Positions 1-10,939 of a stretch of 64,000 nt of DNA are shown here, piece after piece (the stretch's first letter is position 1; every line of letters begins with the position of its first letter). Below the pieces are notes generated by a model. The model ran no database searches. It had not been told where the DNA came from and saw nothing but the letters and a program-made list of their open reading frames with translations. A program made the translations under genes and the position numbers. The DNA comes from Metaphire vulgaris (taxonomy: Eukaryota > Annelida > Clitellata > Crassiclitellata > Megascolecidae): positions 3,678,062 to 3,742,061 of the forward strand of contig CM030862.1 in the NCBI GenBank assembly GCA_018105865.1. The letters are read 5' to 3'.

Positions 1-394
1 GGGCAGATGAAAGAAGTAGGACAAAGAAAGTGAATTTGGAGTAACATTTGTGTCTTCCCCAAACGTTGACTGACAGTGAAAGTGTAGCTTCTCTTGGCTA
101 AATTCATCCCTAAGTCTACATAAACCTATGTAAGGCTGCACTGTTACAGTCACTTGGCGAAGCTTCGAATGCATTGTAATCATACGATGGTCGAGAGAAA
201 GTGAACCTAATTAATGTACACGGAACTCTACAAACGTTTCCGTTCTGACCACCACCCTGAATTATTGACAGAATGAATCATGCATCAAGAAAAAGTCATT
301 AGTGAAATTTTCCCATCTTCCGTTATTCAGAAGTTTGACAGACAATCTTTTCTAAGAGACCGTCCATTAGATACGTCATGCTCGAGGGGAGGAG

Positions 395-585
395 CAGTGG
401 CGGCTCCACCGGGGGGCCAGGGGGGCCCGTGCCCCCCTATTGAGAGCCTGCCCCCCCCTCGTGGCCCCCCCAGTTGGGACCTATACTTAATGCTACATAC
501 ATTAAACAACAAATGGTTGGCCCCCATGATTAGAAGTTGCCACCCCAACGGCCCCCCCACTTGCCAAATCCTAGAGCCGCCACTG
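395..585. mobile_element. hAT-type MITE, CAGTGGCGGCTCC family
   Basis: A 191-bp element starts CAGTGGCGGCTCCA and ends GAGCCGCCACTG. It is flanked by a perfect 8-bp duplication GGGAGGAG (387-394 and 586-593). The interior has no transposase, only long C-runs. Related copies are at 35269-35453 and in the 21408-22404 array. Confidence 0.9.
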
Positions 586-634
586 GGGAGGAGTCTAAGA
601 AAGTGTGACAGGAGAGTGGTAAGAGCCAGCGTGC

Positions 635-985
635 AATGGCGTAGCGTGCACTTGTGCCGCCTGTGGCTCCTGGAAAAAATGCCGCCCCAATTTGCTCTTA
701 CTATCTAGATGACAAGCAAAAAAGGGTCGTCGCCGCTGATTTTGCCGCCCCTTCTAAATTTTGCCGCCCCTTCGCTAAACCTCCTCGACACAACCCGGAC
801 AAGCAAAAAAAGAAAAAGGTCGTCGTCACTGAATTTGCCGTCTCTTCTACATTTTGCCGCGCCCTTCGACTTCGCCAAAAACTCCTCAACAACCCTACAA
901 ACACAAAGAAAAGAGGTCGCTTCCAAAATTTGCCGCCCGCCCCCCCCATAATGTGTGCCGCCCATGGCTAGAGCCGCAGTAGCCA
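635..985. repeat. Degenerate MITE-like repeat with two copies of the GACAAGC module
   Basis: The stretch contains two internal near-repeats built around GACAAGCAAAAAAGGGTCGTC (711-731) and a looser copy at 798-828, each followed by TTTGCCGCCCCTTC-like sequence. Ends near CAATGGCGTAGC and GTAGCCAATG look terminal, but I could not fix a target duplication. The short ORFs here are not credible genes. Confidence 0.45.
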
Positions 986-1274
986 ATGGGACGCAACGCC
1001 CCTGCCAGCGTGACGTCACAATTTCAGTATAAATAAAACCTGAAATATACCTGCTATGAGAAGGTACAGTAAAAGACGTTTCTAATTGCTCATTAACACT
1101 TTTTGTTCGAGATACATTATATTTTAGGTCTCAATTATATTCGTTAGCATTGTCTGTAGTTGAATATTTGTTTTGCTGCTGAAAATTGAACGAGAAGCTC
1201 GAATATATTAAATAGAAATCCTGCGCGATTGTAATTTATGGACGACGCTAATAGGGGCCCCGACATTTGTGACA

Positions 1275-1338
1275 GTTTATGACGGGGAGGGGTCAAAAAG
1301 GCCAAAAATAGCGTGATGTACTTTATGGACGGCCCCTG
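1275..1338. mobile_element. Right-end fragment of PIF/Harbinger-like MITE
   Basis: The sequence up to CTTTATGGACGGCCCC matches the right end of the 12302-12623 element, including the GGGGTCAAAAAG run before it. The left end is missing. The rest of 1020-2000 shows nothing I can identify. Confidence 0.45.
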
Positions 1339-2119
1339 ACTAGGTTTATTTTTAAAGTTAAACTCTAAATAACAATAAGATATACGAGTCAAAATTCATG
1401 GGTTCCTCTGGCTCGTCTTTTCCCCTCAACATTCCAACAAGGGGATAGTTTAGCACGCTGCATGGTCTGACTAATAAACTTAAAGCTGTGCGCATAAGTT
1501 TCGTTGTTTTAGCAAAGCAGCAGTTTCTTCGATATGATTTATGAACGTCACGGAATACTGAAATGTTGTAAACAGCATAGTTCTATTTTCACTTTTGACG
1601 TCAGCGAACAAGGTCTACAAATTCTTGTCCACTGGAGCGTGTCTGCCCGGTCTGGTCGGCAAGATTTATTATATTCCCTAAATATTTTATAAGATATGCA
1701 TATAAATATACATCGTGTACTAAGAGTCATTAGCAGACTCTCTTAACACGAGGTTTGATCCTCAACGCTAAAGAAAAACCAAGCCCCATTTCATAATAAT
1801 ATGCTTCATTTCATCTTCCTGTTCCTACGCTAAACCTTCCTGTTTGCCAGAATGTTTGACTGCCTGCGCGTATGCGTGCCTGTATCTGTGGGCCCGTATG
1901 GTTCTGTCTTTCTGTTTTCCCCAATCTGACCGCATGAGTCTATTTCTCTATTAGAATGGTCAACAAATAGGGTGGGGATCTTTTAACTTTAACATTCGCA
2001 TAGAAGATGGTATTGGCATGTAAATAGAATGAAAGACAATAGACTTCCATTTAAAGCACTCTACACATACAAAGAAGGCAAGAGAGGAAGAGGAAGGACC
2101 AGGGAAAAGTGGATGGATG

Positions 2120-2309
2120 CAGTGTTTAATCTAGACCGTTTCCGGGGGGAAAATCGCCCTTTTTTCCCCGAAAATTTCAAATTCCCCTCCCGGAAATTTT
2201 GGTCTACTACATGGACTAACAGCGGCCCTAGCAGAATTCCCTCCGGCTTTGTCAGTTTTTCCCCGGCTTTTTGAGTCCCCCGGAGTCCAGGAGTCTAGAT
2301 TAAACACTG
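2120..2309. mobile_element. hAT-type MITE, CAGTGTTTAATCTAGAC family
   Basis: A 190-bp element with perfect 17-bp terminal inverted repeats (CAGTGTTTAATCTAGAC at 2120-2136, complement at 2293-2309) and a perfect 8-bp duplication GATGGATG (2112-2119, 2310-2317). It is inserted in an RTE coding fragment. Relatives are at 9620-9804 and 34856-35014. Confidence 0.92.
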
Positions 2310-2319
2310 GATGGATGAC

Positions 2320-2610
2320 CAGTGGCGGTTCCACGTGGGAGATGAGTGGGGATGCATTCCCCACCGGACTTTTAAGCCTAGTAAAATTACGGAGAAAACT
2401 GTGAACGACCTTTTTTGCTTGTCAACCTATTTTTTCGTGAAAGTGTAGTAAAATTAGGGGAAAATATTGTAAAATTAGAGGAAAAATTGCCCTTGTCAGC
2501 CTTTTTCGGCAAAATTTATAGATTTTTTCCTTCTCTTTTCATCCGCCCCCAAACAACTTCCTATGAATTCATTTCATCCCCCCCACCAAGAAATCCTGGA
2601 ACCGCCACTG
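2320..2610. mobile_element. hAT-type MITE, CAGTGGCGGTTCCA family
   Basis: A 291-bp element with CAGTGGCGGTTCCA at the left and TGGAACCGCCACTG at the right. The flanks TGGATGAC (2312-2319) and TGGATAAC (2611-2618) match at 7 of 8 bases. It contains ACGACCTTTTTTGCTTGTCA at 2405-2424, the shared module. The copy at 42439-42752 is related. Confidence 0.9.
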
Positions 2611-2750
2611 TGGATAACATCAAAGAAGACTTTGAAAGATACCAGTTATCAGTAATCGATGGAAAGAGATTAACAACGGAAAAAGATAAAAATTAATTAT
2701 GGAGAAGTTTCGTGGCTAGCTATTGCGCTAATGAGCTGGCAGAAAGCAAC

Positions 2751-2839
2751 TATGATGATGATGATGATGATGATGACGACGACGACGATGATGGTGGTGG
2801 TGGTGATGATGATGGTGGTGGTGACAGTGATGATGTTGG

Positions 2840-2921
<82 letters not shown>

Positions 2922-2943
2922 GGTGATGGTGATGATGATGATG
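2751..2943 (+). repeat. (GAT)n microsatellite
   Basis: About 190 bp of GAT/GGT triplets between two RTE C-terminal fragments. All frames are open across it, which gives spurious Asp, Met and His homopolymer ORFs. It probably began as an RTE 3' tail. Confidence 0.95.
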
Positions 2944-2944
2944 T

Positions 2945-3194
2945 CGATTCACTTTGAAAGAAGCTGCAATATTTTGGGCACATACAGAGGAACAGCGATG
3001 CTAGATCAGCACTAGAAAGGACAACCCATCAAGGAATGAAGAAAGGAAGAAGACAAAGTAGTAGGCGACCGAAGTGAAGGCGAGCGAATGACTTGGAGAG
3101 GATAGGAGAGGACTGCGGTTGTCAGCAGCAGTCAGAGGACAGACATTGTTGGAGAAAGAAAATGGATGTTGTCACCTCAACTTCAGTACACGAA
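2945..3194 (+). mobile_element. Second RTE-like C-terminal fragment
   Basis: Frame-shifted coding remnants read as a KLQYFGHIQRNSDARSALER-like block, then HQGMKKGRRQ, then GLRLSAAVRGQTLLEKE. This is the C-terminal tail usual in RTE-type reverse transcriptases (LQYFGHI...). It is followed directly by an inserted MITE at 3203. Confidence 0.55.
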
Positions 3195-3202
3195 GGAAGA
3201 AG

Positions 3203-3454
3203 CATGGGCGTAAAACACGGGGGGGCGGCGATGGACGGTCCCCCCAATAATTAGTAAGAGGGGGACAGAGTATCAATTACCCCCCACCCCCAAATGTTTT
3301 GTGCCTTATGGTAAAATCTGGTAAAATCAGTCATTGTGGATGACCTTTTTTGCTCGTCAAGACTTTTTGAGGATGAAAAGGGGTCTGACCTCACTTTATG
3401 AACGATTTTATCCCCCCACCCCACCCCAATGTTGACGTCAGGTTTACGCCACTT
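3203..3454. mobile_element. hAT-type MITE, CATGGGCGTAAA family
   Basis: A 252-bp element with ends CATGGGCGTAAA and TTTACGCCACTT (imperfect inverted repeats) and a perfect 8-bp duplication GGAAGAAG (3195-3202, 3455-3462). It carries GATGACCTTTTTTGCTCGTC (3339-3358), the shared module. Confidence 0.85.
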
Positions 3455-3819
3455 GGAAGAAGGAGAAGAAGGACGATGTTTCAACAGACCTCCATTTGAG
3501 ATCCATGTTCAACTTCTACTCCGGTCATTCCGTCATGTATCCTAAGCACTGGAAAATCTCTTTCCAGTGCCATGTCGAAGTCGTCGCGTACTGCCGAAGC
3601 AACGGGGCAATGCTATGCGTAACTTAATTACTAAGCTTAATCTTAAAATAGCAAATGCAGTTATTGATATGATGCATCAGCAAGTAGATTATAGGATCGG
3701 GGAACTCTCTAGCGCACACAGGTTCTCAAACCACGCCCCGTGGGCCACTTTCGGCCCGCCGGCTCTCATCAAGTGGCCCGCGAGATCTCCTCAATAATTG
3801 ATCAAAATTCAAGTCAAAG

Positions 3820-4016
3820 TCCTTCCCCGAGCCTCACAGGCTCATAGGTCGGCGCTGATCTCCGTTGCTATAGCCCTCAGCCAGGCGTGCAATGCCACGG
3901 ATACGGGGGCTAGTGTATCGCGTAGCGTACCTGTTTGACTTATCGCAGGGATTTTTACCAGTGCTCCTCATTTTACCACCACGAAAAAGGCTGACTCCAC
4001 TTTAGGACTCCTCCGG
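3820..4016 (-). mobile_element. tRNA-derived SINE, truncated
   Basis: The body GCTCCTCATTTTACCACCAC-GAAAAAGGCTGA matches the SINE at 10940-11214, and the CGGCGCTGATCTCCG block is shared with several others. The tRNA-like head is cut off near GGACTCCTCCGGGAC. Confidence 0.55.
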
Positions 4017-4100
4017 GACAAAAAGTATTTTTTAATTAATTTCAAAACTGTATTGACTTTCGAGTATATAAATAATGAATAAACGATTAATGGATTATAC

Positions 4101-4569
4101 CAGAGATTCTCAAACTGTGGTACATGTACCCCTAGGGGTACATCAGCTGTAGCCAGGGGGTACACTAAAATAGCTAAAATAGTAAATAATACTTTGGAAT
4201 TTCGTTTAAAAATGTTAAATATTGCAAATTCTACGTCTTAAGCTGACAACATTGAAACCCGATATTGCTAAATTATGCAAATCAAAACAAGCTCATTGCT
4301 CACATTGAATAAACATTTTGGTTTTTCTAGTAACGGTAATAAATCATCATCAGATTTGGTTTCAGTAGTCAACTAGTAACTAGTGACTTGTAGAATGTAG
4401 AATATAGATTTTATTTTAGTGATTATAGTCATTTATAGTGTCATAATTTGTTTGAGTATACTCGTATAGTTCTTGTCAGTGTTATTTTTGGTCGTCCCTG
4501 GGTTGGGGGTACAGGCGGCGAAAAAATTTTTGGCTGGGGTACAATTTTTTAAAAGTTTGAGAACCCCTG
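4101..4569. mobile_element. hAT-type element, CAGRGRTTCTCAAACT ends
   Basis: A 469-bp element runs from CAGAGATTCTCAAACTGTGG to AGTTTGAGAACCCCTG, with perfect 8-bp duplications GATTATAC (4093-4100, 4570-4577). The terminal motif resembles hAT/Charlie-type ends known from vertebrates. No transposase is visible. Confidence 0.92.
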
Positions 4570-4585
4570 GATTATACCACTTATG

Positions 4586-4934
4586 CAGAGGCGTCATTTG
4601 GGAGGGCTGGGGGGCTGTGGCCCCCAAAGAAATGAAAATATTAATTTACCATGTATTAATGTGCAACAAAAAAGAAAAACAGGGACGTCATTTGCGTTTG
4701 GGGGGGGGCAAAAAAGGTCAGCAGCTCCTAAAGCCCTAATAGGAGTGCTTGATGTCGAGTAACCTTAAGAGTAACTAACCGCAAAAAAGAGCTGACGACA
4801 AAAAAAGGTCGTCAACTTTTTTGGAAACTCGTCAAGTCGAAATTGAAAAAATGATTGAACATTTTTAAAAAATAGAAAAGAAAAATTTTAAAAAAATTTC
4901 TCGCCCCCAAGAAAAGTGTGAAATGACGCCACTG
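4586..4934. mobile_element. hAT-type MITE, CAGWGGCGTCATTT family
   Basis: A 349-bp element with CAGAGGCGTCATTT at the left, AAATGACGCCACTG at the right, and a perfect duplication CACTTATG (4578-4585, 4935-4942). It has the dyad form of the module, GACGACAAAAAAAGGTCGTC (4794-4813). Relatives are at 29687-29947 and 28681-28975. Confidence 0.92.
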
Positions 4935-4942
4935 CACTTATG

Positions 4943-5040
4943 TCGTTAATTGCCTAAGACCGGAGATAAGCGCCGGAACCCAACGATCGGACTCGAGTAC
5001 GGGACCTACCTTTGCCTTTACCTTTACCTTACTTATTTAC
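4943..5040 (+). mobile_element. SINE 3' part with (CTTTAC)n tail
   Basis: The sequence CCGGAGATAAGCGCCGG followed by CTCGAGTACGGGACC, and ending in CTTTACCTTTACCTTAC, is the reverse complement of the SINE body at 35086-35520. The tRNA-like head is missing. Confidence 0.55.
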
Positions 5041-5152
5041 TGATTCTAATATTAGAGAAAGATGCGAATGTTTACGGCTAGTTCCATCTGGTTGTCCTTT
5101 AACATGTCGTAGAGAATTCCCACGCAGACAATATATACATATCGGTATATAA

Positions 5153-5154
<2 letters not shown>

Positions 5155-5205
<51 letters not shown>

Positions 5206-5290
5206 GATATATGTATGTATATATATATGCGCAGTATATATAGTATGTATATATACAGTATATACAGTATATATATGTGTGTATAAATAT
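5155..5290. repeat. (AT)n microsatellite
   Basis: A pure AT run (5155-5202) continues as ATGTAT/ATATGC-degenerate sequence to about 5290. From 5290 to 5870 I see no gene or recognised repeat. Confidence 0.95.
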
Positions 5291-5870
5291 ATGTTATAGA
5301 AAGCCCACTCTGTAGCCTATACCTTCAGGCATTTGGTCTCTTTGCAGTTCGGCATATCGGCAAATATTGATATGCTTTTGACCTCGTTTGACCTCAAATG
5401 GGCGGCTCAGATTGAGTAATGCTGAGTTCAACGCGGTGTTAATTTTATATCTGGTTGTCGAGTTTATGGACCAACGCAGCCTAAGTCCTTGGATTATTAA
5501 GCCGTTACAGGTGCGAAAACTGTACGTCAACATTTCGTGATATCAAATGTAGACTATACCTGTCCTTTCCTTAGACTACTTGGAATAGATCACGTGATAA
5601 AACAACGAAATCTCAGCAGGACCGAATTAAGCTCTTTTGTAGACCAGTTTCACGGCAAAATTAATAGACCTCAGAAAGCGAGGCCTTATACTGTATATAA
5701 AAATGTCTTATCTAGTAGGCCTATATTGGCGGAGACAATCTCGCAAACTGGCAATCGGTTTGGTCTGCTGAACGCAATTAAGTGAAAAGTAATCAGACAT
5801 TATTTGTGTAATTTGGTTTTAAAACAAGATTTAAGTGCATATTGACAATTATTTTATTGGTCTTGAACCG

Positions 5871-6050
5871 TCGCCGAGTTGGTAGAAGAAACATGTGCGA
5901 CAACCTTTTTTGCCCGTCAGCACTGTATGAAGAGGGGCGCTGTAAGACTTTGAGGGGCGCCGAAAACAATGTGACGACCTTTTTTTCGTCAGCAGTCTTT
6001 AGGGGCGCCAACGGTACACTTTGCCCCCGGGCGCCCGGATACCCTAGCGA
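5871..6050. mobile_element. Fragment of GGCGCC-rich hAT-type MITE
   Basis: The block GGGGCGCCAACGGTACACTT followed by TGCCCCCGGGCGCCCGGATA is the reverse complement of the start of the 52048-52343 element. The module GACAACCTTTTTTGCCCGTC is at 5899-5918. Ends and target duplication were not resolved. Confidence 0.6.
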
Positions 6051-6365
6051 CGGCTTTGCTTTTACACACTTTCAAAGATACACCTTCCGGAACAGAAAGT
6101 TTCGGGGGTTGATAACAATGTTCCATCCACTCGCTTGTCTGTCGCCCTTTCCATGATTTACGACAGCCAGCCGCAAAGTCATTAGAAGCATGGATCCGTG
6201 CGGTGTTCTCTTGCAAGACATCATTAATTTTCTTTCTTAACGTCTTTTTCATCTGATATGCTTGAGATACTGTATTATTGGATTTGACAACGAGGGAGTG
6301 CGATTCAAATCTAGGAGCGACCAACGACTGATGGACGTTACTAAAACGGCGCTATAGAAGTAGTT

Positions 6366-6390
6366 CGACGACGACGACGACGACGATGAC

Positions 6391-6428
<38 letters not shown>

Positions 6429-6565
6429 GATCAGGGGCGGAAGATGGCAGAGTTGGTTACGCGCTGGGGCGGAAGATGGCAGCGGGTTTGGTTACGCGCT
6501 GGATAAGGCAGTAGGCTGACTTTAAATCTTTGCAGTGGTTTCAAAGCTTAACCCTTTAGTGCCCC

Positions 6566-6616
<51 letters not shown>

Positions 6617-6835
6617 GGCTTTTTTTCGGATATCCGGAAAATCCGACCGCGTTCCGGAAAATCCGAAGACTGGTTTTTTACTAAATTAAATTATCAAATA
6701 GAAAATTTAGAACCATTTATCTATTAAATTGTTGTATTGTATTGGTTATAATATATAGCTACGTGACTACGTCATGTTAACTTTCGACTTTCCCGAAAAT
6801 ATTTTTTAACAAAAACCCTATGATGATTGATGATG

Positions 6836-6890
<55 letters not shown>
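6366..6890. repeat. Cluster of triplet microsatellites
   Basis: A (GAC/GAT)n run at 6366-6426 and (ATT)n runs at 6566-6615 and 6837-6890. Between them is a short direct repeat containing GGGGCGGAAGATGGC (two copies near 6435-6485). The rest, up to 7380, shows nothing recognisable apart from a module-like GCAAAAAAAGGTAATC at 7111-7126. Confidence 0.85.
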
Positions 6891-6891
<1 letters not shown>

Positions 6892-7380
6892 AGGAGTTGA
6901 TGTAACAGGATGAGCCGCATAAATGTCACAATTGTGTTACATCCTTATTGGATTTTGAACATAAAAAGAGCAAGTTCTACCAAGTAGCAGGATTTTCCAA
7001 AGGGGGTATGGTTCCCATGATTCCCAACTTCGGAAGATTTTGACAACCAAAAAAAGAAAAGGTCACCATAATGATTCCCATGATTAAGAACACGGTAAAA
7101 ATCCTAACAAGCAAAAAAAGGTAATCAACTATTATGCTTCAATAGAATTAAATAGGTATTATATAGGTTTATGAGCGCGTACAACTATATTGATGATACA
7201 CCACAATAAAAAATTTGTTTAATAGCCAAGGGGGTTTAACCCCGAACCCCCTCTTGGCTACGCCACTTTTCTACTAGAAAAGATTGCTTAAACTTTAAAG
7301 CAATGTTGAGTATTTGTTTAGCGCCAACCATAGTGTTGTTTTAAACATCGTGCGTGAGAATTAATTCTATGCCAGCTCAC

Positions 7381-7482
7381 CTGTTGCCAGCTGTCCTCGA
7401 GCGACGCCTGGGCGGAGAAGTAGCCGGTGTCGTGGACTACCTGTAGCTCCCGAAATATCCCTCCACTTGGAAGGAACGACAT
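7381..7482 (-). CDS. KLF6/7: KLF6/KLF7-like transcription factor, first coding exon
   Basis: The exon encodes 34 residues from ATG (7480-7482) to a GTGAGC donor just left of 7381. Recognisable blocks are [19 protein letters not shown], followed by ASLEDSWQQ. This matches from memory the KLF6/KLF7 N-terminus (IFQELQ.VH.TGYFSALPSLEE.WQQ), whose human first exon also codes 34 residues and ends after WQQ in phase 0. KLF6/7 proteins are nuclear GC-box binding activators; this segment is the conserved start of the activation domain. The exon is GC-rich against AT-rich surroundings. No zinc-finger exon is visible at 1-7380, so the rest of the gene must lie beyond the left edge after a long intron. 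Identity rests on one short exon, but residue pattern, length and splice phase agree. Confidence 0.85.
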
Positions 7483-8600
7483 CGCGGCCTTTTAAAGAAG
7501 TGTTCCTCCAGGCGAGGACTTTACCGGCTACAAATATTGTAATCCATGAACGTTTCCTGACCGAGTTCTGGTGAACTGTTCACAAAGTTGAACACTGACT
7601 GAACTTTCGGTCACTTCCAAACTGGTACGGGCCGGAGTGTTTGCCGTAGACTGGGTTGGTAGTCGGTTGGAATTCGACGTTTTGATCTGTTTTCATGCGA
7701 GTTGTTGTTATTATTATTATAATTTATAAACTTACACGTAATTGAATTAATTCATTTGAGGCATGGGTCCGAGCTAACCAGTTCTGCATATTACATGTGG
7801 CGTTTTGATCATCTACTCTATTCAGAAAAGAAAATTGCACGCGACGTTGATTCGAGTCGCCTGTTCTCTCTCCAGACTTTAAGCCCAGTCGCCTTGTTCA
7901 CCTGTGTCGAATTCTCGCGTCTTCTCAACCACTGAAAAATCTAACAGAAGACATTTTTGGCAAGACTTGAGAAGGAGGAGGAGGAGGAGGAAGAAGAAGA
8001 GGAGGAGGAGGAGGAGGTCAAAGACAAACTTATAGGGGAGTCGGATATCTGAGATGGTGTTCCGTCTGACTGCCTCTCCGACTCAAGCAGCTTTTGTCAG
8101 GCGACGAACCAGGATCTGTGGCTTAGAACCAGTGGGCTTTGTATGGTCTGGGCACACTTGGTGAGCTGTTCATTGCGCCTAAATCAAACCGTGCTAACTT
8201 TACTAACGCAGCACTTCAAAAAAGAATGGAGCAGCAAGCGTGTTTGCAGTCATCCGTGACCACTAGCTATTAATCGTCTCACTTGGACGAATACAAATTC
8301 AACAACACCTCCACTGACTAACAGACTGACTGGCTGACTCACTGCTATAGCAATCCAGACTATAGCTGAAGCAGGCCTTTCCTACGCGGCGATGCGATTA
8401 AGAAAAGTTGCACCGAAAGATGACGTGAGGTATATGTGTGTGTGCGTCTTATGACGGGCCGAGGAAAATGAATTTTCAACGACTACCTGAGTTAATATTC
8501 TAAGGCTGCTTGCAGCTCCTTTTCTAGCATTAGAATGCTCGAAACCAAGGAAGCGTAACTCGAACAAACTAAGGGGCAGTCCGCGTTTTCACAAATTGGA
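7483..8600 (-). promoter_or_regulatory. Probable 5' UTR/promoter region of the KLF6/7-like gene
   Basis: This is the sequence upstream of the KLF6/7-like start on the minus strand. It includes a TTTAAAAGG stretch close to the ATG (near 7487-7500) and a GA-rich tract at 7970-8020 (GGAGGAGGAGGAAGAAGAAG). I see no recognised transposon before 8614. Calling it regulatory is inference from position only. Confidence 0.3.
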
Positions 8601-8613
8601 CCACTAATCGTCT

Positions 8614-8962
8614 ATGTAATGTAATGTAACAAAATATTTGTATAACGCCTCTTCTGAAGAATCACTGAGAAGTGCTCCCACAGCAAATTACTATGTATTG
8701 ACAAAGAGATAAGTTTTAAGTCGTTTGAAAAAGAGGGCCATACAATTAGGAGTTGCTAAGCCACGCATACTGGCGTCAAGAACATTCCAAAGGATAGGGC
8801 CAACTGATTCAAAACCTCTCTTCAGGAACATGGAAGTTCGTGCTTGGGGCACACTGAGAAGACCATTGGTTGTGGACCGAAGACATGGCCGACCAGGGAT
8901 AGAGCTAAGAGGATGGAGTAGCTCTGAAATTTTATGTCCCACAGACCAAGACATAAGGGAAA
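8614..8962 (-). mobile_element. CR1/L2-like LINE 3' end, 5'-truncated
   Basis: The minus strand encodes LHPLSSIPGRPCL, then FLKRGFESVGPILWN, then GLATPNCMALFFKRLKTYLF, nearly identical to the C-terminus of the plus-strand LINE at 45520-47003. Its 3' end is a short (TTACA)n tail (8614-8630 on the plus strand). It is cut at 8962 by an inserted MITE. Confidence 0.85.
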
Positions 8963-9185
8963 CAGAGGCGTAGCAACGGGGGCTACATAGGTATATATTA
9001 CCCCCCCCCCCAAACAAAATCGATATACATAATACTGTACAGTATATGCAGCATATATATACCTATATATGACGGATTTAATAAATATAATATGTACTTT
9101 ATATATATAATATGTAACAATATGTCCCATCCATATTTATGCCACCACCACCCTCAAAACAATCAAATTCCTGGTTACGCCCATG
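8963..9185. mobile_element. hAT-like MITE, CAGAGGCGTAGC ends
   Basis: It starts CAGAGGCGTAGCAACGGG and ends TGGTTACGCCCATG. The flanks AAGGGAAA and AAGGAACG are only loosely alike, so the insertion boundary is probable rather than proven. It interrupts the LINE fragment. Confidence 0.55.
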
Positions 9186-9313
9186 AAGGAACGCGAAAGA
9201 AAGTAGGCCTATATGACCAATAGGCCTAAAACCATTTTTACTCTTGAAACAGTTGTCCAGACGATGCAGGCTTTATTTCTACACAATTGGTTTTATTCTT
9301 GTTGGGACACAAC

Positions 9314-10570
9314 CAGTGGCGGATCCAGGATTTTGGACCAGGGTGGTCAAATTTTAGAAATTCAGGCCAACGCCGCCATTACTTTATAACGTTACCGTAG
9401 TTACATCTTACATCTTACACGAAATGATTGAAATCAAAATGAACACTGGAATTTGTGAAAGTAGAACTCTGTGAACGAACATTTTCAATGATTTAATTAG
9501 AAATAAATATATTTGTTTTCCTAACATTTATATACAAAACACTCAATAATACAGCAAGTATTTATGGGTATCGGCACTGTTTTAATTTTACATACTACAT
9601 TAACTGTTTAGCTTATACGCAGTGTTTATTCTAGGCCTTCTTATGGGGGAATCCCCCCCCCAAAGTTTGAAAATTCCCCCTCCCAAAATTTTTTTAGATG
9701 TTGGCTGGGGAATGGAAATTTCCCAAACGTGTGGAAACTCAAACCTTGTCCCCCCCAAACATTTCAAAATCCCCCCAATGTCAAGGGGGCTAGAATAAAC
9801 ACTGAGCTTACGTCTCAACAAATATCTCAGGTCCTCCACATTTCCTAGAAAGCTCGATGTCGTCATGAGTCAAGATGGTCAAAAGTGAGATTGTCCCTCA
9901 TTTCTAGTAGACCTATTTCCCTTGTGGCAAGATTTGATAAAATTTTCCGCAGTTATTAAATCTGTCGAGTCATTTTGCAGATATTCTGACAACTTATTCA
10001 CAGAATCTAAAACTTTTGGCCAGAATAATAATAATTGTAAAATAAAAACGTGAATTCAGGAGTTAGTTTTCTCTTTGTTGTGGCTGATGACGGCAACAGC
10101 ATTTTATACCCCGCTATAAAATAGGCCCTATTATAAAAATGAGAATGTCTAATGCAAATTTAAACACGTGGTTTACAATAACCTCACGAAACTGAAACCG
10201 GAGATTTAGGCCTAATTTTTAGGCTATATAGGCTATTAGGCTATATATAGGCTATTTAGGCTACAGACGGCATATTGCCAGCTTCAATCTGACCTCATTC
10301 TGCTGCACGTCATCAAAAGATAGCCAATGGAGTCTATTACGTGAAAGTCTATCAGACGTGATTTGTGTCAATAGGTAGGCCTACTATGTCACGTGATTTA
10401 AATTTTCAAATAATTTAGCACTCACTTAAACACAGCAATTATAGCAATTATAGTAATTATTTATTTAAAAAGCATATTACATTTTTCGGAAAACAGGCCA
10501 CTTTATTCACACAGTCAGGCCAGGGGGTCGGTTGACTCCTCTGACACCTACGCTAGATCCGCTTCGACTG
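9314..10570. mobile_element. 1.26-kb non-autonomous hAT-type element
   Basis: It starts CAGTGGCGGATCCAGG and ends GATCCGCTTCGACTG, with a perfect 8-bp duplication GACACAAC (9306-9313, 10571-10578). The interior is AT-rich without a readable transposase. A second MITE (9620-9804) is nested inside. This explains the otherwise blank 9.3-10.6 kb stretch. Confidence 0.88.
9620..9804. mobile_element. Nested hAT-type MITE, CAGTGTTTATTCTAG ends
   Basis: Perfect 15-bp inverted termini (CAGTGTTTATTCTAG, complement at 9790-9804). The flanks are imperfect (GCTTATACG versus GCTTACG). Same family as 2120-2309 and 34856-35014. Confidence 0.8.
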
Positions 10571-10755
10571 GACACAACTAACTAGTGGCCACTATATTAA
10601 AATGAAAAGACAGTTCGTTCTCAAGATAGATTTCAATTAGCTGGAACTGCAAAGGGTCGGCAGATGCTTTGATTGGACGGCGTGTTTATGCACCAAGTAT
10701 AGTCTGCATATAATCACCTATGATACTCAGGTAGGCTAAAAATGCAAAGATTGTG

Positions 10756-10870
10756 CAAAAGGGCTGTCCATCAATTACGTAAACGAAATAGAGAGGAGGG
10801 GATTTGGAGAAGTTTGACAATTGTTGACATGAGAGAGGGGATCAAGATAAATTTACGTTGGGGACCGTAT
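10756..10870. mobile_element. Left-end fragment of PIF/Harbinger-like MITE
   Basis: GGGCTGTCCATCAATTACGT followed by GAAGTTTGACAATTGTTGAC resembles the left end of the 61417-61823 element. The right end is absent. Confidence 0.5.
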
Positions 10871-10939
10871 GCTTACTTATGGAAGCCTAAATATATTTAG
10901 TCTTCAATACTCTAGGCTTCCATGGCTTATTACTACATA

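Larger units (their letters stand above)
2029..2757 (+). mobile_element. RTE-like LINE C-terminus, split by two nested hAT MITEs
   Basis: The 5' part (2029-2119) encodes a KEGKRGRGRTREKWMD segment, and the 3' part (2611-2757) resumes with NIKEDFERYQLSVIDGK and ends FVASYCANELAESNY. Joined across the insert this matches the usual C-terminus of RTE/BovB-type reverse transcriptase proteins (RGRPRTRWMDNIKE). The coding sequence ends in a GAT microsatellite, typical of RTE 3' tails. Two MITEs (2120-2309 and 2320-2610) sit inside the WMD/NIK junction. Confidence 0.7.

Noticed and set aside
2712..2957. Poly-Asp, poly-Met and poly-His ORFs on both strands
   Set aside because: They are readings of one GAT triplet microsatellite that is open in all frames.
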